Origin: Agrypnia vestita
Taxonomy: Eukaryota > Arthropoda > Insecta > Trichoptera > Phryganeidae
Assembly (NCBI GenBank): GCA_016648135.1
Contig: JADDOH010002066.1
Span: 62,001-126,000, forward strand
Direction of reading: 5' to 3'
DNA: 64,000 bases
Shown piece by piece: positions 1 to 11,158 of this stretch. The translations under genes were made by a program, and so were the position numbers. A model generated the notes under the pieces. The model was given only the letters and a program-made list of their open reading frames with translations. It was not told the origin of the DNA and made no database searches. Each line of letters begins with the position of its first letter. Positions within the stretch are counted from its first letter, which is position 1.

Positions 1-632
1 GAAAAATGTTTTAATGAAAAACAAAGTGTCTGTATCTTGAAAAGACACGTAAAAAATAATGAAAGGGATAATAAGATTCCTCCAGGAAGAACACAATTTC
101 CTGCCTCGCTAAGGGGGAACGCGCCTTCAAAGAATATTTTATACAAAAAAAAAACGCAAAAATGGCGACAGCTAGCGAGCCTGTGACGTGCAGCCGGCTT
201 TGACGTGAAGAGAGCTGCTAACCGTTTTCTGAAGCGCGGGAAATTACATGGCGGATTTAAAAAAGGAAACTGATAATGTAATAAATGTTTTCTTTTTGTG
301 ATCAGGTTTGCCAAAACAGCGCAGTCATCGTCATAATAAGATCGGAATCAAATTATTTCAGCTTTAACATTTTTAAAGAAAAAACAAATAAATATGCGTC
401 TTTTATAATCATTTTTCATTAAACAAAAAGTGTATTCTGTAACATTTTGCTAATAATTAAGTCTCTTTTCCTTTTGTTTAAATTTTTTATTCTTTCTTGT
501 TATAAAATTCTTAACATGCCTTAATTTAATTCATAAATATTTATCATTACTAACATATTTCTAAATGTGGAGACCTGTAATTGGCCACCTATATTATAAC
601 AATGTTTTCTATGCTTCTTTGTTGTGCTGAAT

Positions 633-663
633 ATTAAATAAATAAAAATAAATAAATAAAAAA
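633..663. repeat. AAATA-type A-rich microsatellite, probable LINE 3' tail
   Basis: A run of AAATA and AAAT units closes a segment (about 510-632) whose make-up resembles an untranslated LINE 3' end. No coding remnant could be read upstream, so the family is unknown and the LINE assignment is an inference from the tail alone. Confidence 0.4.
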
Positions 664-1029
664 CATGCTATTTTCTCACTTGTGTAAAAAACATTTTACT
701 TCATCATTTAACTTTAATGTTGGATTGAAAAAACTTCTATACATCATTGATGTATAATATCTTTTTAACGTGGAAGATACCTCTTGAAATGAATAAGCGA
801 GGAAAGCTGAAGAAAAAATTATGAGGCGAGTATTAAAGGCAGTAGTAGAACATTGACTAGATAAATTAAATATAGAAAGATGACTTTCTTAGAAACTTCA
901 ACAACCGAAGAGCGTACGTGAGAAGATGTATGAAAGCGGACGAATCAAAAGTAGCGTGCCAGGACAGAAGAGTGTGGCATTTTATCATCTCTGCTTGCAC
1001 CTTTGGAAAACGGCGTGATGATTATTATT

Positions 1030-1083
1030 AGTTAGGTTAGGTTAGGTTAGGTAAGATTTGGTTAAGTTAAGTTAGGTTAGGTT
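1030..1083 (+). repeat. interstitial TTAGG telomere-like repeat
   Basis: Four consecutive GTTAG/TTAGG units are followed by degenerate units (TTTGG, TTAAG) and then two more perfect ones. TTAGG is the canonical insect telomere repeat. The tract is short and embedded in ordinary sequence, so it is interstitial and not a chromosome end. It may derive from break repair, from a transposon that carries the motif, or from chance expansion. Confidence 0.75.
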
Positions 1084-1559
1084 ACTTCTTTTAGAGACAC
1101 TATAAGAGAGATAGAACAACCTAAAATAGATATGGTAAAGCAATGAAAAATACCGTACTATACATTTCATACTGTTACAATATTATAACAACAGTATGCA
1201 TTTTTCGCACATGCTCATTGCGTGTTTGTACGACGAAGTTACTGCGGGTGTAATGGCTAAACGTTTCATCACGAACACACCTAAACACTATGCTTGTCAT
1301 GTGCTTATTTAGTACATGATCGCATTGTGTTGATACTTTTCATGTTGCTAGAGCAGGTTATGATGAAAGTAATCAAATTACTATTTAAAAATTTATTGCT
1401 GGAAATATTTTTGTTGTCAAAATAGATAAAATTCAAATTATTTAATTCTAGTGTTGTGCCCATTCATTAACAAAACCAAAATTAAGTTTTCTGTATTGCA
1501 TAAGACCCAATATCGGTGTTCCCGCGAGGAAGTGTGCTGTGAAAGGAGATTTCCCTCGA

Positions 1560-1815
1560 TTACATTTTCCTAACGCCGAATAGATTGAAAAACCGGGGTT
1601 ATTTGTTCGCCAGGCACCACTATTTAATAACTGCAGCTTACAGTCGAGGCGGTACAATGGGTCTGCCCCCGCTTGCTCCGGGGAGCGGCGGCCCGGCTTT
1701 CACACATTTCTATAGGAATAATGACAAATATAATGTATCGGTGTTGGGGGTAGGAGGAGGGGTGGGGGGACTTCGGAACTCGGCAAACACAGGAGGACAA
1801 TATACAGGGGATAAT
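1560..1815. other. G+C-rich island with polyG runs, candidate conserved non-coding element
   Basis: About 250 bases stand out from the A+T-rich surroundings. The first half holds CCCGCTTGCTCCGGGGAGCG-type sequence; the second half (about 1740-1775) has G runs of 5, 4 and 6 with short spacers on the plus strand. An 82-codon open frame crosses it but has a Gly/Pro-biased composition typical of G-rich DNA and matches no family I know. A regulatory element is possible; no specific site is assigned. Confidence 0.35.
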
Positions 1816-2023
1816 GAAATTATTTTTTTATAAAAAGAAAAGTATTTTCTACAAAAATGCTTCATGGATCCTACCTCTTTTATCTTAATTCACAAGGCAA
1901 TAGATTTTTTATTTAAAGTAAAATCTCGAACAGCATGATCTGGCTTCATGATATTTACAGGGTTTATTCCATATTAAATTTATGGGTCAAAGGCGACTAT
2001 TTTCAACTTTCAACGTCATTTTT

Positions 2024-2185
2024 TAAAAAATAGAGATGCGATCACGGATTACGGGTCACGTTAATATTCTTACTATTTCAACGCTTGTGCCATGAAAATA
2101 GGACCAACTTGCCGGTGTCCTGGAATGAGGTTCAAACCACCGATCACAAGGCGAGCTTCATGACCACTACACCAGAAAGCTACTC
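2024..2185 (-). mobile_element. tRNA-derived SINE, family 2
   Basis: On the minus strand the right end gives a tRNA-like head with an A-box region (GGTGTAGTGGTCATGA) and a B box (GTGGTTTGAACC). The body ends near AGAGATGCGATCACGG on the plus strand. Two more copies with the same body lie at 3345-3515 and 12750-12905, which supports a dispersed SINE and not a tRNA gene. Confidence 0.7.
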
Positions 2186-2430
2186 ATTTCAATCATTAGA
2201 TACGAATCTTTGAAATATTCAATAATTTATTTTTACATTCACCATATTTTTACAACTATTAAAAAAATAAAAATATATTGTGACGCTAAAAAATGTCCAA
2301 ACATTTTTTGCAGTTATATTTTTTTGAGATTTGGACAACAGACGCGCTGAGGTAAGTCAACATTGCTGCGTTAATATAGCGTAAAAATGTAATGTTTACT
2401 GGATAAAGAATATTTTCATTTTATTTTTCT

Positions 2431-2603
2431 ATTTTTAGCGCTTCAACAGGCTAAGAAGCCCAGTTACTGAAGCGAAACACATCACGGAAACACCCAGGCT
2501 TTAGTTAATCACATAGATTAATTGTGACCTCACCGGGAATCGAACCCGAAACCCTCGGTGTGAGAAGCCAGTGTCATGCCCACTGGACAACAAGAGCCGC
2601 TCA
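2431..2603 (-). mobile_element. tRNA-derived SINE, family 1
   Basis: Reading the minus strand from 2603 there is a tRNA-like head (GCGGCTCTTGTTGTCCAGTG), an anticodon-arm region CTGGCTTCTCACACC, a B box (GGGTTCGATTCCC) and then a tRNA-unrelated body with CCTGTTGAAGCG near the 3' end. The head and body match copies at 23545-23720 and 24001-24135; only the 3' end is present at 14861-14911. RNA polymerase III promoter boxes are visible, but the attached body marks it as a retroposon. Confidence 0.8.
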
Positions 2604-2789
2604 AATATCTATAATAATAATGATCTGATCCCAAAACTTTATTTAAGTTATCGATATTTCAATTTCTGGAGAGTGTAAATTAAAATATTTTTCCTGATCG
2701 TTCGAAAATAAGGAAAACCTTATTTAATTAAATTTTTCACTAAAATTTCTTTCCGCATCCCGTTTCTATCTTCACAATACGTAATTCTT

Positions 2790-3100
2790 CGTTCACCTCT
2801 GTAGGTAGTCTGTGTTGGGGGTGATGGAGGGTGGGGGAGAATTGCGAGGTGATGTAATGCCTCATAATCCCGCCCCTAGATGTCGCTACAATACGGATTA
2901 GCGGGATATTAGCGTTCGTGGTGTCCTTTGTGGTTATTGTCACCTATTATGATTGAACGCCAAAGCCCTAATATCGCGCTAAACCCTAAAAGCACACCCC
3001 TTTACCGAAACCACCCCCACAGACGCGACCGTGTTTTCGCGATTTTCTCCCTTAAGCGCGGAGAGTAGACGGTGCAAAAGGGATTGCACTGGAAAATGAA
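2790..3100. other. moderately G+C-rich segment with polyG and polyC runs
   Basis: Contains a G-rich stretch near 2812-2842 that resembles the one at 1740-1775 (both start GTGTTGGGGGT), followed by C-rich runs around 2994-3022. No coding potential is seen. It is a candidate regulatory or structured region only. Confidence 0.3.
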
Positions 3101-3344
3101 TGTGTGAGATTTTGAAAAATTCTCGTTTTCTAAAGATCTTTTGTAAGAGTGTACGTTGTTGAAATAAGGCTACATTAGTGTATTGATTGTTTGTGCGGAG
3201 CTTTGTTCGATAAGGCTACACAAAATATTGTTAATAATGTAGGTACCTACCTATTTTATTCTTGCTGAATCCTACATTATTTAATTATTAAAATTCTCTC
3301 ACTTCAATCCAGCGAATATATAACAACTGTTACAGTATTTTTTT

Positions 3345-3515
3345 TAATAGAGATGCGAACACGGAATGCGTGTCGTATCAATATTCTTACTATTCTCAAA
3401 ACAAGCTGAACGCTTGTGCTATGAAAATAGGAATTGTTGGTGTCTTGAAATGAGGCTCGAACCACCGACCACCAGATCACTAGACTAGTGTCGTAACCAC
3501 TACACCACAAGCAAC
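3345..3515 (-). mobile_element. tRNA-derived SINE, family 2
   Basis: The best-preserved copy of this family. The minus strand reads TTGTGGTGTAGTGGTTACGA (A-box region), then GGTGGTTCGAGCC (B box), then a body containing the complement of AGAGATGCGAACACGGAA. It pairs with the copies at 2024-2185 and 12750-12905. Confidence 0.75.
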
Positions 3516-3785
3516 AACTAATTTATTAAATAAAAAATACAATTATCTTTATATATCCCCAGAATTTAGAATAACAATAGAATTTGGTCTCAAACAATAT
3601 CGGCTCTACTCGTTTGTCTATGGTATATATAGACATAAATATATATATATAGTTAATACAATAAAATCAATTTCGACGATATGCTTGATTGTCACTATTT
3701 GAAGGTATTTTTCAACAACGATTACTATCAATAATCTCAAATTAACCAATTCATCTCATTCTGTATATCTAATACTTCATGTACT

Positions 3786-4018
3786 TATAGGGTGTTCCAC
3801 AGCTAGTAGCAAAAACTTTAATGATGGATTCTCGCCTTAGTAATGAGTCAAAAATGTTTAAGCAACCATGACCTGATTGAAAAAAAATTATGATTGAAAA
3901 AAATGATGATGATTGAAAAAATTTCAAACTTTGACATTGCATATCTCCATAATTATTGTTATTAGGTCATGGTCCACCTGTAATGTTTATGCTACTAGCT
4001 ATGTAACACCCTGTATAT
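3786..4018. mobile_element. foldback MITE of the TACAGGGTGT type
   Basis: The left end TATAGGGTGTTCCACAGCTA is matched in inverted orientation by the right end, which closes with TAACACCCTGTATA. CTAGTAGCA lies just inside both. The inner part is A+T-rich with repeated GATTGAAAAAA motifs and no coding capacity. Related copies sit at 32674-33150 and about 55300-55640, sharing inner motifs such as AAGCAACCATGA or its degenerate forms. Probably non-autonomous; superfamily unassigned. Confidence 0.7.
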
Positions 4019-4319
4019 AGTTTGTTTGCTTAATTTACAGGGTTATTCGCGGATAATCTACTTTCAGGCAAGAAGTATATTTATAAATTGCATCGATTTT
4101 CTTTTTGAATTGACCAAAAATACAAACTACAATTATATCTTATAAATGTTGCTTCACAATTAATAGACGATATATGAGTGTTGAAAATAATGTCAAAAAG
4201 CAGGTAGCACACAAAATTAATTGCCTATATTTTGTAATGATTAGCTTATAATTTACCCTTAAGAAGGAATGATTGTTCCGAAACCGGCTGATGTAAAATT
4301 AAGTGATTTTTCTATTTAA

Positions 4320-6650
4320 TTTAAATAACAATGAATAAACACAAAATAATTAATAAAATTATTTTCTTTGATACAATAAAGTTTTTCCACATTTTATTAC
4401 CAAAATATAATAAAATTGACATGAGAAGTGAACTAGGATAGGATGTATTAACGATTTTAAGGCTTTTTGCTTCCCATGCTCATTATTATTTTTCATACAG
4501 AGAAAGAAGAAATCCTAATGATTCCAAAGGTGGTGCTTTAACAAGAGGCTGCTTGTGGGAGGAAACGTTTTCTGAGAATGTCGTAAGTGTAGAGAAAAGA
4601 TGAAGATATCTCGAGTACAAGAGACGGTTGAAGTTACTCCAATTCTCATCATGATGATAAGACGCATCCTAAAAGGACTTCCATTCTGAGGAGAGGCAAT
4701 CACACAGTGCGCGTTGCAATGCTTTACTAGATGAGGGACACGTTAAAAGAGTTTAAAACAAATTTACATTTGAAAAAATAATATGTTTTTGACACGTTTC
4801 ATTAATCTGAATAAAGATGAATCAGAATATGCTACTATATTGCAATAGTTATAATCGATGTTTTGTAGGAGGTTTTCAATCTTCAAAAGTATTTAGTGAA
4901 CTTGAAATGTAGGTAAATAACCTAACTTTTATGTTATACTTGAAATAAAGGCCAAATTATTTGGTCAAAAAAAATATATAAAAAATACAATTAATAAAAA
5001 AATCACGTTAACTATCTATCTTATATATGGGGTATAAAAACAAAGGCAGCAATATCCAAAAAAAAAAAAATGTTATGAATGCAGTCACTCGGGACTACTT
5101 TAAAATTTACCTACAGAATTCTAGATTTTATGTATCGATCCTTTTAAAATTCATGTTTTTTTAAATTCATAGGCCATGTTTCCTATAAAATCTCAAATTC
5201 AGTATATTATAAATTAGTAATTCTCGATGACTGCATCCAATTTTCTTATGGATATCGCTGTCTTCCTTATATACCGCAAATTTGAAGTATTTCTGAAATA
5301 CGTTAAATTTATCAAGTATGTTAATTATAACAGGTTAACTTGTAATCAAGTATTTTCTAACATTATGTTTTAGTAATAATAGTACATGATTTGAAAATAT
5401 TAACAAAGATACCTAAATTTTCCGGATCGTAATAAATTTTGAATTTTTTACTTGAAAATCATAAAATTTTTGGGAATAATCACATTAAATGTACTACCAG
5501 ATATAATTATTTAAAGTATATTGAAGAAATTCAATCACATTAAAACATACTTTACGTTAAATAACATATTTTAATAAATTACGCCAATATTTATATTTGG
5601 TTAAAAGGAAAAACAGAAAATTTTAATATCATAATGAGGTTCACAGTCATACACATATCAGAATCATATAAATTATCTACTTAATTTTGGCCTTTTGAAG
5701 ACGGAAGTTACATATATACATTGATAATAGAGATGTGGTCCAGAATTGTAAAAAAACATCTTATTCCAGAAGTACCTACCTATGCATACAAAATATACTG
5801 TTTGAAGTGAAAATTTATACAAAACTACGTTGCCAGCTGAGAAACTACATTACAGCAAAAGCATCATTTATCACATGTCACGTGTGCATACAAAGTAAAA
5901 TAGCGTGAATGCGTCATTACGCACGTTATCTTCAGTTGAAAGCCAAGCCCACTAGTTCAAAGAAATCATTGAAACCACTCATCCCCTATGTACGTATGAT
6001 GTGACGTATGTATGATGTGACAGAACTTCAGCATTATGGCTTCAAAGACAGCTCTAAGATCAAATAGTACTTTACATGTTCCACATTCGCTATTCCGCGA
6101 TTAAAGAAAATGTAAAAAAATCCGATAAATATTTTTTATTGCTAGTGATTTTTTTAAAGACACGCATGAAAGTATTTTTTTGTAGCAAGAATTATGTGGC
6201 AAAAAATTGCATAGTATCATTTCAATTTTATTTAATGAATATTATTGTTCAGTTTAGTTTTCATTATTTTACGTATTATAAAAGGGGTATAATACAGGTA
6301 AAACCAAACTAAAAACAATTTTTTTAAGGCAATTAATTAACCTATGATACAATAAATACATCTTGGGGTCCTCACGTTAACGAGTTCAAAAGATATTTTA
6401 TACTACGAAAATAGAAGAACTAATATATCCATTTGTTCACCAATGCCCGGAATATACAGTCTTGGCAATGAATACAGTGAATTTAAAGACAAATTTAACG
6501 AAAATTAGACTAGACTTAAAAAAAATCTTCGGTCTGTAATTTTAAACAACGCATTTGTTTATATCATAATTAAAAATTACTTTAAATGTAATTGAATTTT
6601 TTTAAACAAATTTATTAATTTATTAGAAAAATAAACATAAAAATCAAATC
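4320..6650. other. A+T-rich stretch with no gene seen
   Basis: No open frame resembles a known protein and no repeat of the families annotated here was recognised, apart from the degenerate hammerhead-like motif just upstream at about 4260-4300. Small frames at 4515-4703 (minus) and 6076-6312 (plus) have low-complexity composition and are treated as chance. Confidence 0.5.
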
Positions 6651-6654
6651 AACG

Positions 6655-6740
6655 AAATACTATTTTGCGGGATTTGAACCACGGATTTCCAATCTATCCG
6701 GGAATGGTGCGTTACCAATTACACCATAGCTATAGAAATT
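6655..6740 (-). mobile_element. tRNA-derived SINE, family 3 (head only)
   Basis: The minus strand reads GCTATGGTGTAATTGGTAAC (A-box region), TTCCCGGATAGATTGGAA, and GTGGTTCAAATCCCG (B box). A related head lies at 18000-18095. The shared non-tRNA flank (AATTTTT/ATAATTAC-rich) is weak, so a degenerate tRNA pseudogene is an alternative. Confidence 0.55.
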
Positions 6741-7429
6741 GAAATTACTTCAGGCTAAATAATGCTCCTCATTTCTAATATAATTTATATTTCCTTTTAG
6801 ATTGATACCATATATTTAATAATCATAATAATATATTTTTTAATTATTCCGAATGAATAAATAAATAAATATTAATGGCATCAGTGACACAACTTTCACA
6901 GTGCATTTCTCATTGGAATACCTGTTGGAGAGATAGAACTCTCTAACATTTAGTCTGATTATTAATTTGATTGTCTACCTGTCAACTGCGTGCTTCTGAT
7001 AAAACGAATCGTTCTTTTTTGCATCGAGTTTAATAGATTGAAGAAATACTTAAATAATGGGCTGCCTGCCAAATATGATAGCGGTAAATCATATTTAAAA
7101 TTAACTGCAGTAAAAAAATTATGATTTATTTTAATCATTTTATTTTCAATATATGATATAAAAAAATATTTATTTATTTAATACGTCATAATTTTGAAAA
7201 GAGATGCAACCTAACAATACAATTATGGTAATTAAAAAGAAAAGCCATTGCAATTTTTAAGTAAAAATCTTAATTGCTTATCAATTATATGTAAGATTGA
7301 AGTGTTGATCGATTTAAAATGCAATAGTCAGTTTAACTTGTATGGTGTATGTAAAATTCTAAGAGGTTAATTGCATACATAATACCCTTTAAAATTTAAA
7401 GGAGACTTCTTCAATAAATGCAAATTCAC

Positions 7430-7595
7430 TTTGTGGTAACATTTTATATTATTAAAAATTAAAACAATTCACTTTGTTTAAACCACTAATTTTATTATAA
7501 AACACTCAACATGTTTCGGGACCAACGGTCCCTTCTTCAGGAGGATACAAGGTATACTTGAGTGAAGTGAATTGTTTTAATTTTTAATAATTAAA
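7430..7595. mobile_element. foldback element with hammerhead-like motif, Penelope-like terminal fragment
   Basis: Inverted arms of about 26 bp flank the unit: ATTAAAAATTAAAACAATTC on the left (7448-7473) and its complement at 7566-7591 on the right. The left border carries TTTGTGGTAACATT, close to the TTTGTGGTGACATTA end of the related units at 22850, 49230 and 56485. The inside holds a hammerhead-like motif on the minus strand at 7505-7543. No coding sequence remains. Confidence 0.65.
7505..7543 (-). ncRNA. hammerhead-like ribozyme motif H1
   Basis: Minus strand order: stem I strand CTC, core CTGAAGA, one extra A, stem II GGGACC-GTT-GGTCCC (6 perfect pairs), core GAAA, mini stem III ACATGT, cleavage-position T, then GAG, which pairs with CTC. 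All type I hammerhead parts are present. The unpaired A after CTGAAGA departs from the canonical core, so activity is uncertain. Confidence 0.55.
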
Positions 7596-8904
7596 GGAGA
7601 TTGATATTATAATAATGATGATGTATCAATTTCTTATGAAATTAACCGAATTAGATTGATATGTGACAAGTTTATTTTCTTTGTCATTTATAAGAAAATT
7701 GAAATATTGTATAGATAAATTAATTTTAAATTATTAATTTTTATCAATGTAAGCGTTCTAGGGCAGGTTTTTATATAAAATAAAAAGTTTCTTTACATAA
7801 AAGACTTCTATAGACGTTTCTCATATAAATATAATGAGATACATGACTAAAAAAGTTAAAAAAAATGTCAATTTAATATGTAAATACGTGAGATTTATAT
7901 TATGTACCTTATATTAAAAAAAAATAGCTTTGTCTCTGTGAGATTTTATCTTATTTTTGTTTTCGTTAAAACTTAATGCTTAACTCGGAGAATCGTTTAG
8001 TGGCTATAAACAATTATTCTTTCTTCTCTGAAACCACCGCGGACCACCAGGAAATCATAAACAACAGACACTTAAAGAGTAACATTGACTTACCATCCAT
8101 GATTTTTTTCCGACATTCGGATTTAACACAAGTGTTATTTCAAAACGATAACCGAAATGTATGCACCAAAAACTAATTCAATTAAAATAAATTACACTTC
8201 ATTATATACTATGAAGTTCACATTGAATTTTAATTATATTCTATAATGTTCGTGTTTTAATATTTTCACGATACACGAAGGCATAGCAAAAATAAGTTAA
8301 GGCTACTACAGACAATGCCATTTGGTAATAATAGGTTATTAGAAGAGATACTATTCTTTCAGATGATTTGCCGTTTTGTAGTGTAAAATTTTTAATAATG
8401 TATTTAAATGAGCTGGTAGCACTTTACAATAATATTCTACGATCTACATAATACATATATATAATCTCAATTTATATCGGTAGCCAAGAATATTATTGCT
8501 GTATTATTTAATACACATTTTCGGTTCAATTATATTCTACAATACTTTTGATTTTTGGGGCATAGAGAGTATAGTTTATACGGAGTGGAAATTGAGTTAG
8601 GTACTGGAATTATTAAATTATTTAAAATATACAGGTACCTACGAACGTATAAATTAACAAGTTAAATGAAATATAAAATTACGTCGCAAGTTAAGAGTTC
8701 GTGGATTCTAAGTTTACAACATTACAAACAATAGTCCCCAGCATGAGGAGTATTGCGAATTACATTAAATTAATTAATACATTCTATTATCTTATAAGTG
8801 TGCGTAGCAATTAAACTAGATAGTAAAATAGATTTTTAGACATCAAGGTTTTCAGTTCAGTTTTAAATAAATATCTCTCACTTTAATTAAACAAGTTTCA
8901 TCAT

Positions 8905-9135
8905 CATCATCTTCTTCCCCTTGTCCTAGTAGGGTCGGGGGCCCAAAGACTCAACAAAGTGCTTCCATGATCCCCTGTCTTGCACTGCTTCCGCTCGAGT
9001 CGACCAGTCTGTTTTCAATTACATTTTTTTGTTGTCTCTCCCAGATTAATCTGGGTCGACCCACCGGCCGTTCTTCCTCCGGGGTTGCCAAGAGGATTCT
9101 TTTTGGTAATCTTTCCTCTGGCAACAAGTTTAAAC
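8905..9135 (-). pseudogene. LINE 3' end, C-terminal coding fragment (RTE/Jockey-like)
   Basis: On the minus strand a frame reads PKRILLATPEE, then RPVGRPRLIW, then tails into a Glu/Asp-rich end made by (GATGAT)n. A basic GRP-x-RW block followed by a short tail and a GAT-rich microsatellite is typical of the C-terminal end of RTE- and Jockey-type LINE ORF2 proteins. Frameshifts and an early stop are present, so this is a dead 5'-truncated copy. The clade is uncertain because only the last part is left. Confidence 0.55.
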
Positions 9136-9472
9136 AAGTTTTTTCATTCGAATTCCTAATTTTTGTAATAATTTAGCAGTGTGTTTATTTTGCAGTAAAA
9201 TAATATCTTTTCTTCTGTAGTAAAACAAAACAAATTCCGTACTATTTTAACAAATAGTGTTTTGCTCTGATTATTAACGTGTGTTTGAATATACATATAA
9301 AAAGGAAAAAATACATTACATTCTCCTGCTTAACATAAGACGTGATGCTTGAATATCTACGTCTACGAATACAGGTGATTCATTTGAAAAATCAAAAATA
9401 AGTAGAAATTTTTAAAATTAGTTGAAGTATTGAAACAAAAACGGATAGATGTATAGGGATTCGATTTTAGAT

Positions 9473-9626
9473 GTTTCACTGGAGTCATATCATGGCGTCT
9501 GCAAGAGAGTGCCCTCTCACCACGAGGGTCAAGGAAAGAAACAATCATTACGTCCTTGACCCCGTGTCACCCTGACGTAGAAAGACACTCTCGTGCAGAC
9601 GCTGTGATAAGACTCCAAAATGAAAC
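9473..9626. repeat. 154 bp imperfect palindrome
   Basis: GTTTCACTGGAGTCATATCA at the left pairs with the complement of TGATAAGACTCCAAAATGAAAC at the right, followed inward by GGCGTCTGCA/TGCAGACGC, AGAGTG/CACTCT and GTCAAGGA/TCCTTGAC. The transcript could form one long hairpin. It may be a short MITE or a hairpin RNA; no target duplication was recognised. Confidence 0.65.
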
Positions 9627-9716
9627 GTGGAGAATCTACACGACTAAGAAAACAGATCTATGTTTTTTACAATCTACGCAATATATTAAACAAAAATACT
9701 ATTAAAATGTTGTATT

Positions 9717-9771
9717 CCCATCCCTACCCAATAATATCTCTTATAGTATGGTATTATTGGGTGGGGAGGGG
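9717..9771. repeat. hairpin at the LINE 5' breakpoint
   Basis: CCCATCCCTACCCAATAATA (9717-9736) is nearly the reverse complement of 9752-9771, with about three mismatches over 20. The right arm is the first readable part of the LINE coding fragment. The left arm may be a short inverted duplicate produced during 5'-truncated LINE insertion. Confidence 0.5.
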
Positions 9772-10044
9772 CTTATAAGTCCACCGTACAGCCATTAATC
9801 ATAATACAAAAAATAATTATTAAAACGATTGTCAAAAAACCTAATGACTATCCTACTGTAAATATATTTGAAGAATTTAATGTACCATCACTCACAAAAA
9901 TATATAAAACAGACTCCGTATACCAAATTTACAAAGATTATTTTATAAATAAATCTCACGCCTTAGACTATATAAGTATACATAGAACAAAGGGACAAAT
10001 AAAGATACCAACTTTAAGAACCACCATGACACAACATCATTATA
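9742..10044 (+). pseudogene. LINE reverse-transcriptase C-terminal fragment, 5' part
   Basis: The plus strand reads YGIIGWGGAYKSTVQPL and then an IQK-IIIKTIV stretch. This matches the block after the polymerase domain of Jockey/CR1-type non-LTR retrotransposons, where YGI-x-WGG-x-Y and LQ-x-I-I-R-I are common. Coding continues to the mariner insertion at 10045 and resumes in frame at 11161. A TAG lies just before YGII and the 5' end is missing, so the copy is dead. The inserted mariner is younger than the LINE. Confidence 0.6.
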
Positions 10045-11158
10045 TTAGGTCCTTACATATGAAATTGACGTTTAGTATGGGAGGAACATAAAGTCGATTT
10101 TTTTTTATTATAATATATTTATTTAATCAAAGTATGTACCATTGCTATCTATGCACTTTTGCCATCTCATAGGTAGTTCATCGATCCCTTTACTAAAAAA
10201 ACCATTCGGAAGGGAATCAATAAAATCTTTGAAGGCGGTTTGGACTGCCCCATCGGAGTTGAATTTTTTCCTTTGCAAGAAGTTATCCAAATTTCGAAAA
10301 AAATGGTAATCTGTTGGGGCAAGGTCCGGAGAGTACGGTGGATGTCTTAGACATTCCAATTGAAGCTCCTCTAATTTGGTAGCCGTCTGTTGTGCAGTGT
10401 GTGGTCTAGCGTTGTCATGAAGCAGCAGTGGCCTAGAGCGATTAACCAGCCTCGGTTGTTTAGCAGCTAGCTTTTCCATCATGGTTTTGCAGTTGCTGAC
10501 AATAGACATCTGCCGTAATCGTCTGGCCAGATTTAAGAAAGCTGTAGTGAACGACACCATCACTAGTCCACCAAACGCTCACAAGTAACTCGCGTTTGTT
10601 GATTTGCTTCACTCAATTCGTGAGGTACCCACCTTTCAAGCTTTTTCACCTTACCAATTTGCTTCAAGTGGATTCAAACAGTTTTATCACTAACACCGCA
10701 GCCTGCAGCTAACTCGGATGTGGTTTGCGATGGATCCGCTTCCACAATAGCCTTCACTTCTTCATTATCAACTTTGGTCTCCGGCCGTCCACGGGGCTTG
10801 TTCTGCAGGTCGAAATTTCCAGAACGAAAACGTTGGAACCAAAAACGCACTGTGTTTTCTTTTGCGGCACCGTCGCCATACACATCATTAATCCTTCGAG
10901 CCGTTTCTGCAGCACTGGTGCCACGGTGGAACTCGTACTCGTAAATAACGCGATATTTCAAGTTTTTCATTTTGTAAACTGAGTCTCGCAAAGAAAAAAA
11001 CAATTGAGGAAAAAACAAATGAATTATAATTTTCAAAACACAAATACATGAGTAAATAGCTGTAAAAATTTGGATTTGGAATTCCTAACCAAAGAGAAGA
11101 TATTTGAGATCAAATTTGCCAGTACGGTAAAACGTCAATTTCATATGTAAGGACCTAA
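10045..11158 (-). mobile_element. mariner transposon, internally deleted, in a LINE
   Basis: Perfect 29 bp terminal inverted repeats begin TTAGGTCCTTACATATGAAA (10045-10073 and 11130-11158) and are flanked on both sides by the dinucleotide TA (10043-10044, 11159-11160), the expected mariner target duplication. Length is 1114 bp, against about 1.3 kb for intact elements. The transposase lies on the minus strand and is broken. Splicing out the element with one TA leaves the host LINE frame open, so the insertion is clean and later than the LINE. Confidence 0.92.
10120..10970 (-). pseudogene. mariner transposase remnant (cecropia/Hsmar1-like subfamily)
   Basis: The enzyme would cut and paste mariner DNA through a DD34D catalytic core. 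The N-terminal part starts MKNLKYRVIYEYEF and holds the DNA-binding helix-turn-helix region, with VRFWFQRFRSGNFDLQNKPR and the GRP hook. The C-terminal part has LLHDNARPHTA (second catalytic Asp), HPPYSPDLAPTDYHFF (third Asp) and a WQKCIDSNG ending. Between them the block that should carry the first Asp (DE-x-W motif) is missing: the frame runs from a HELSEANQ region almost directly into VWWTSDGVVHYSFL. A frameshift separates VWWTSDG from DNARPHT. The protein cannot be catalytic. Resemblance to Hsmar1/cecropia mariners rests on the DNARPH, TDYHFF and DNFLQ segments. Confidence 0.88.

Noticed and set aside
10720..10982. Plus-strand frames of 74 and 85 codons
   Set aside because: Antisense shadows of the mariner transposase N-terminal part.
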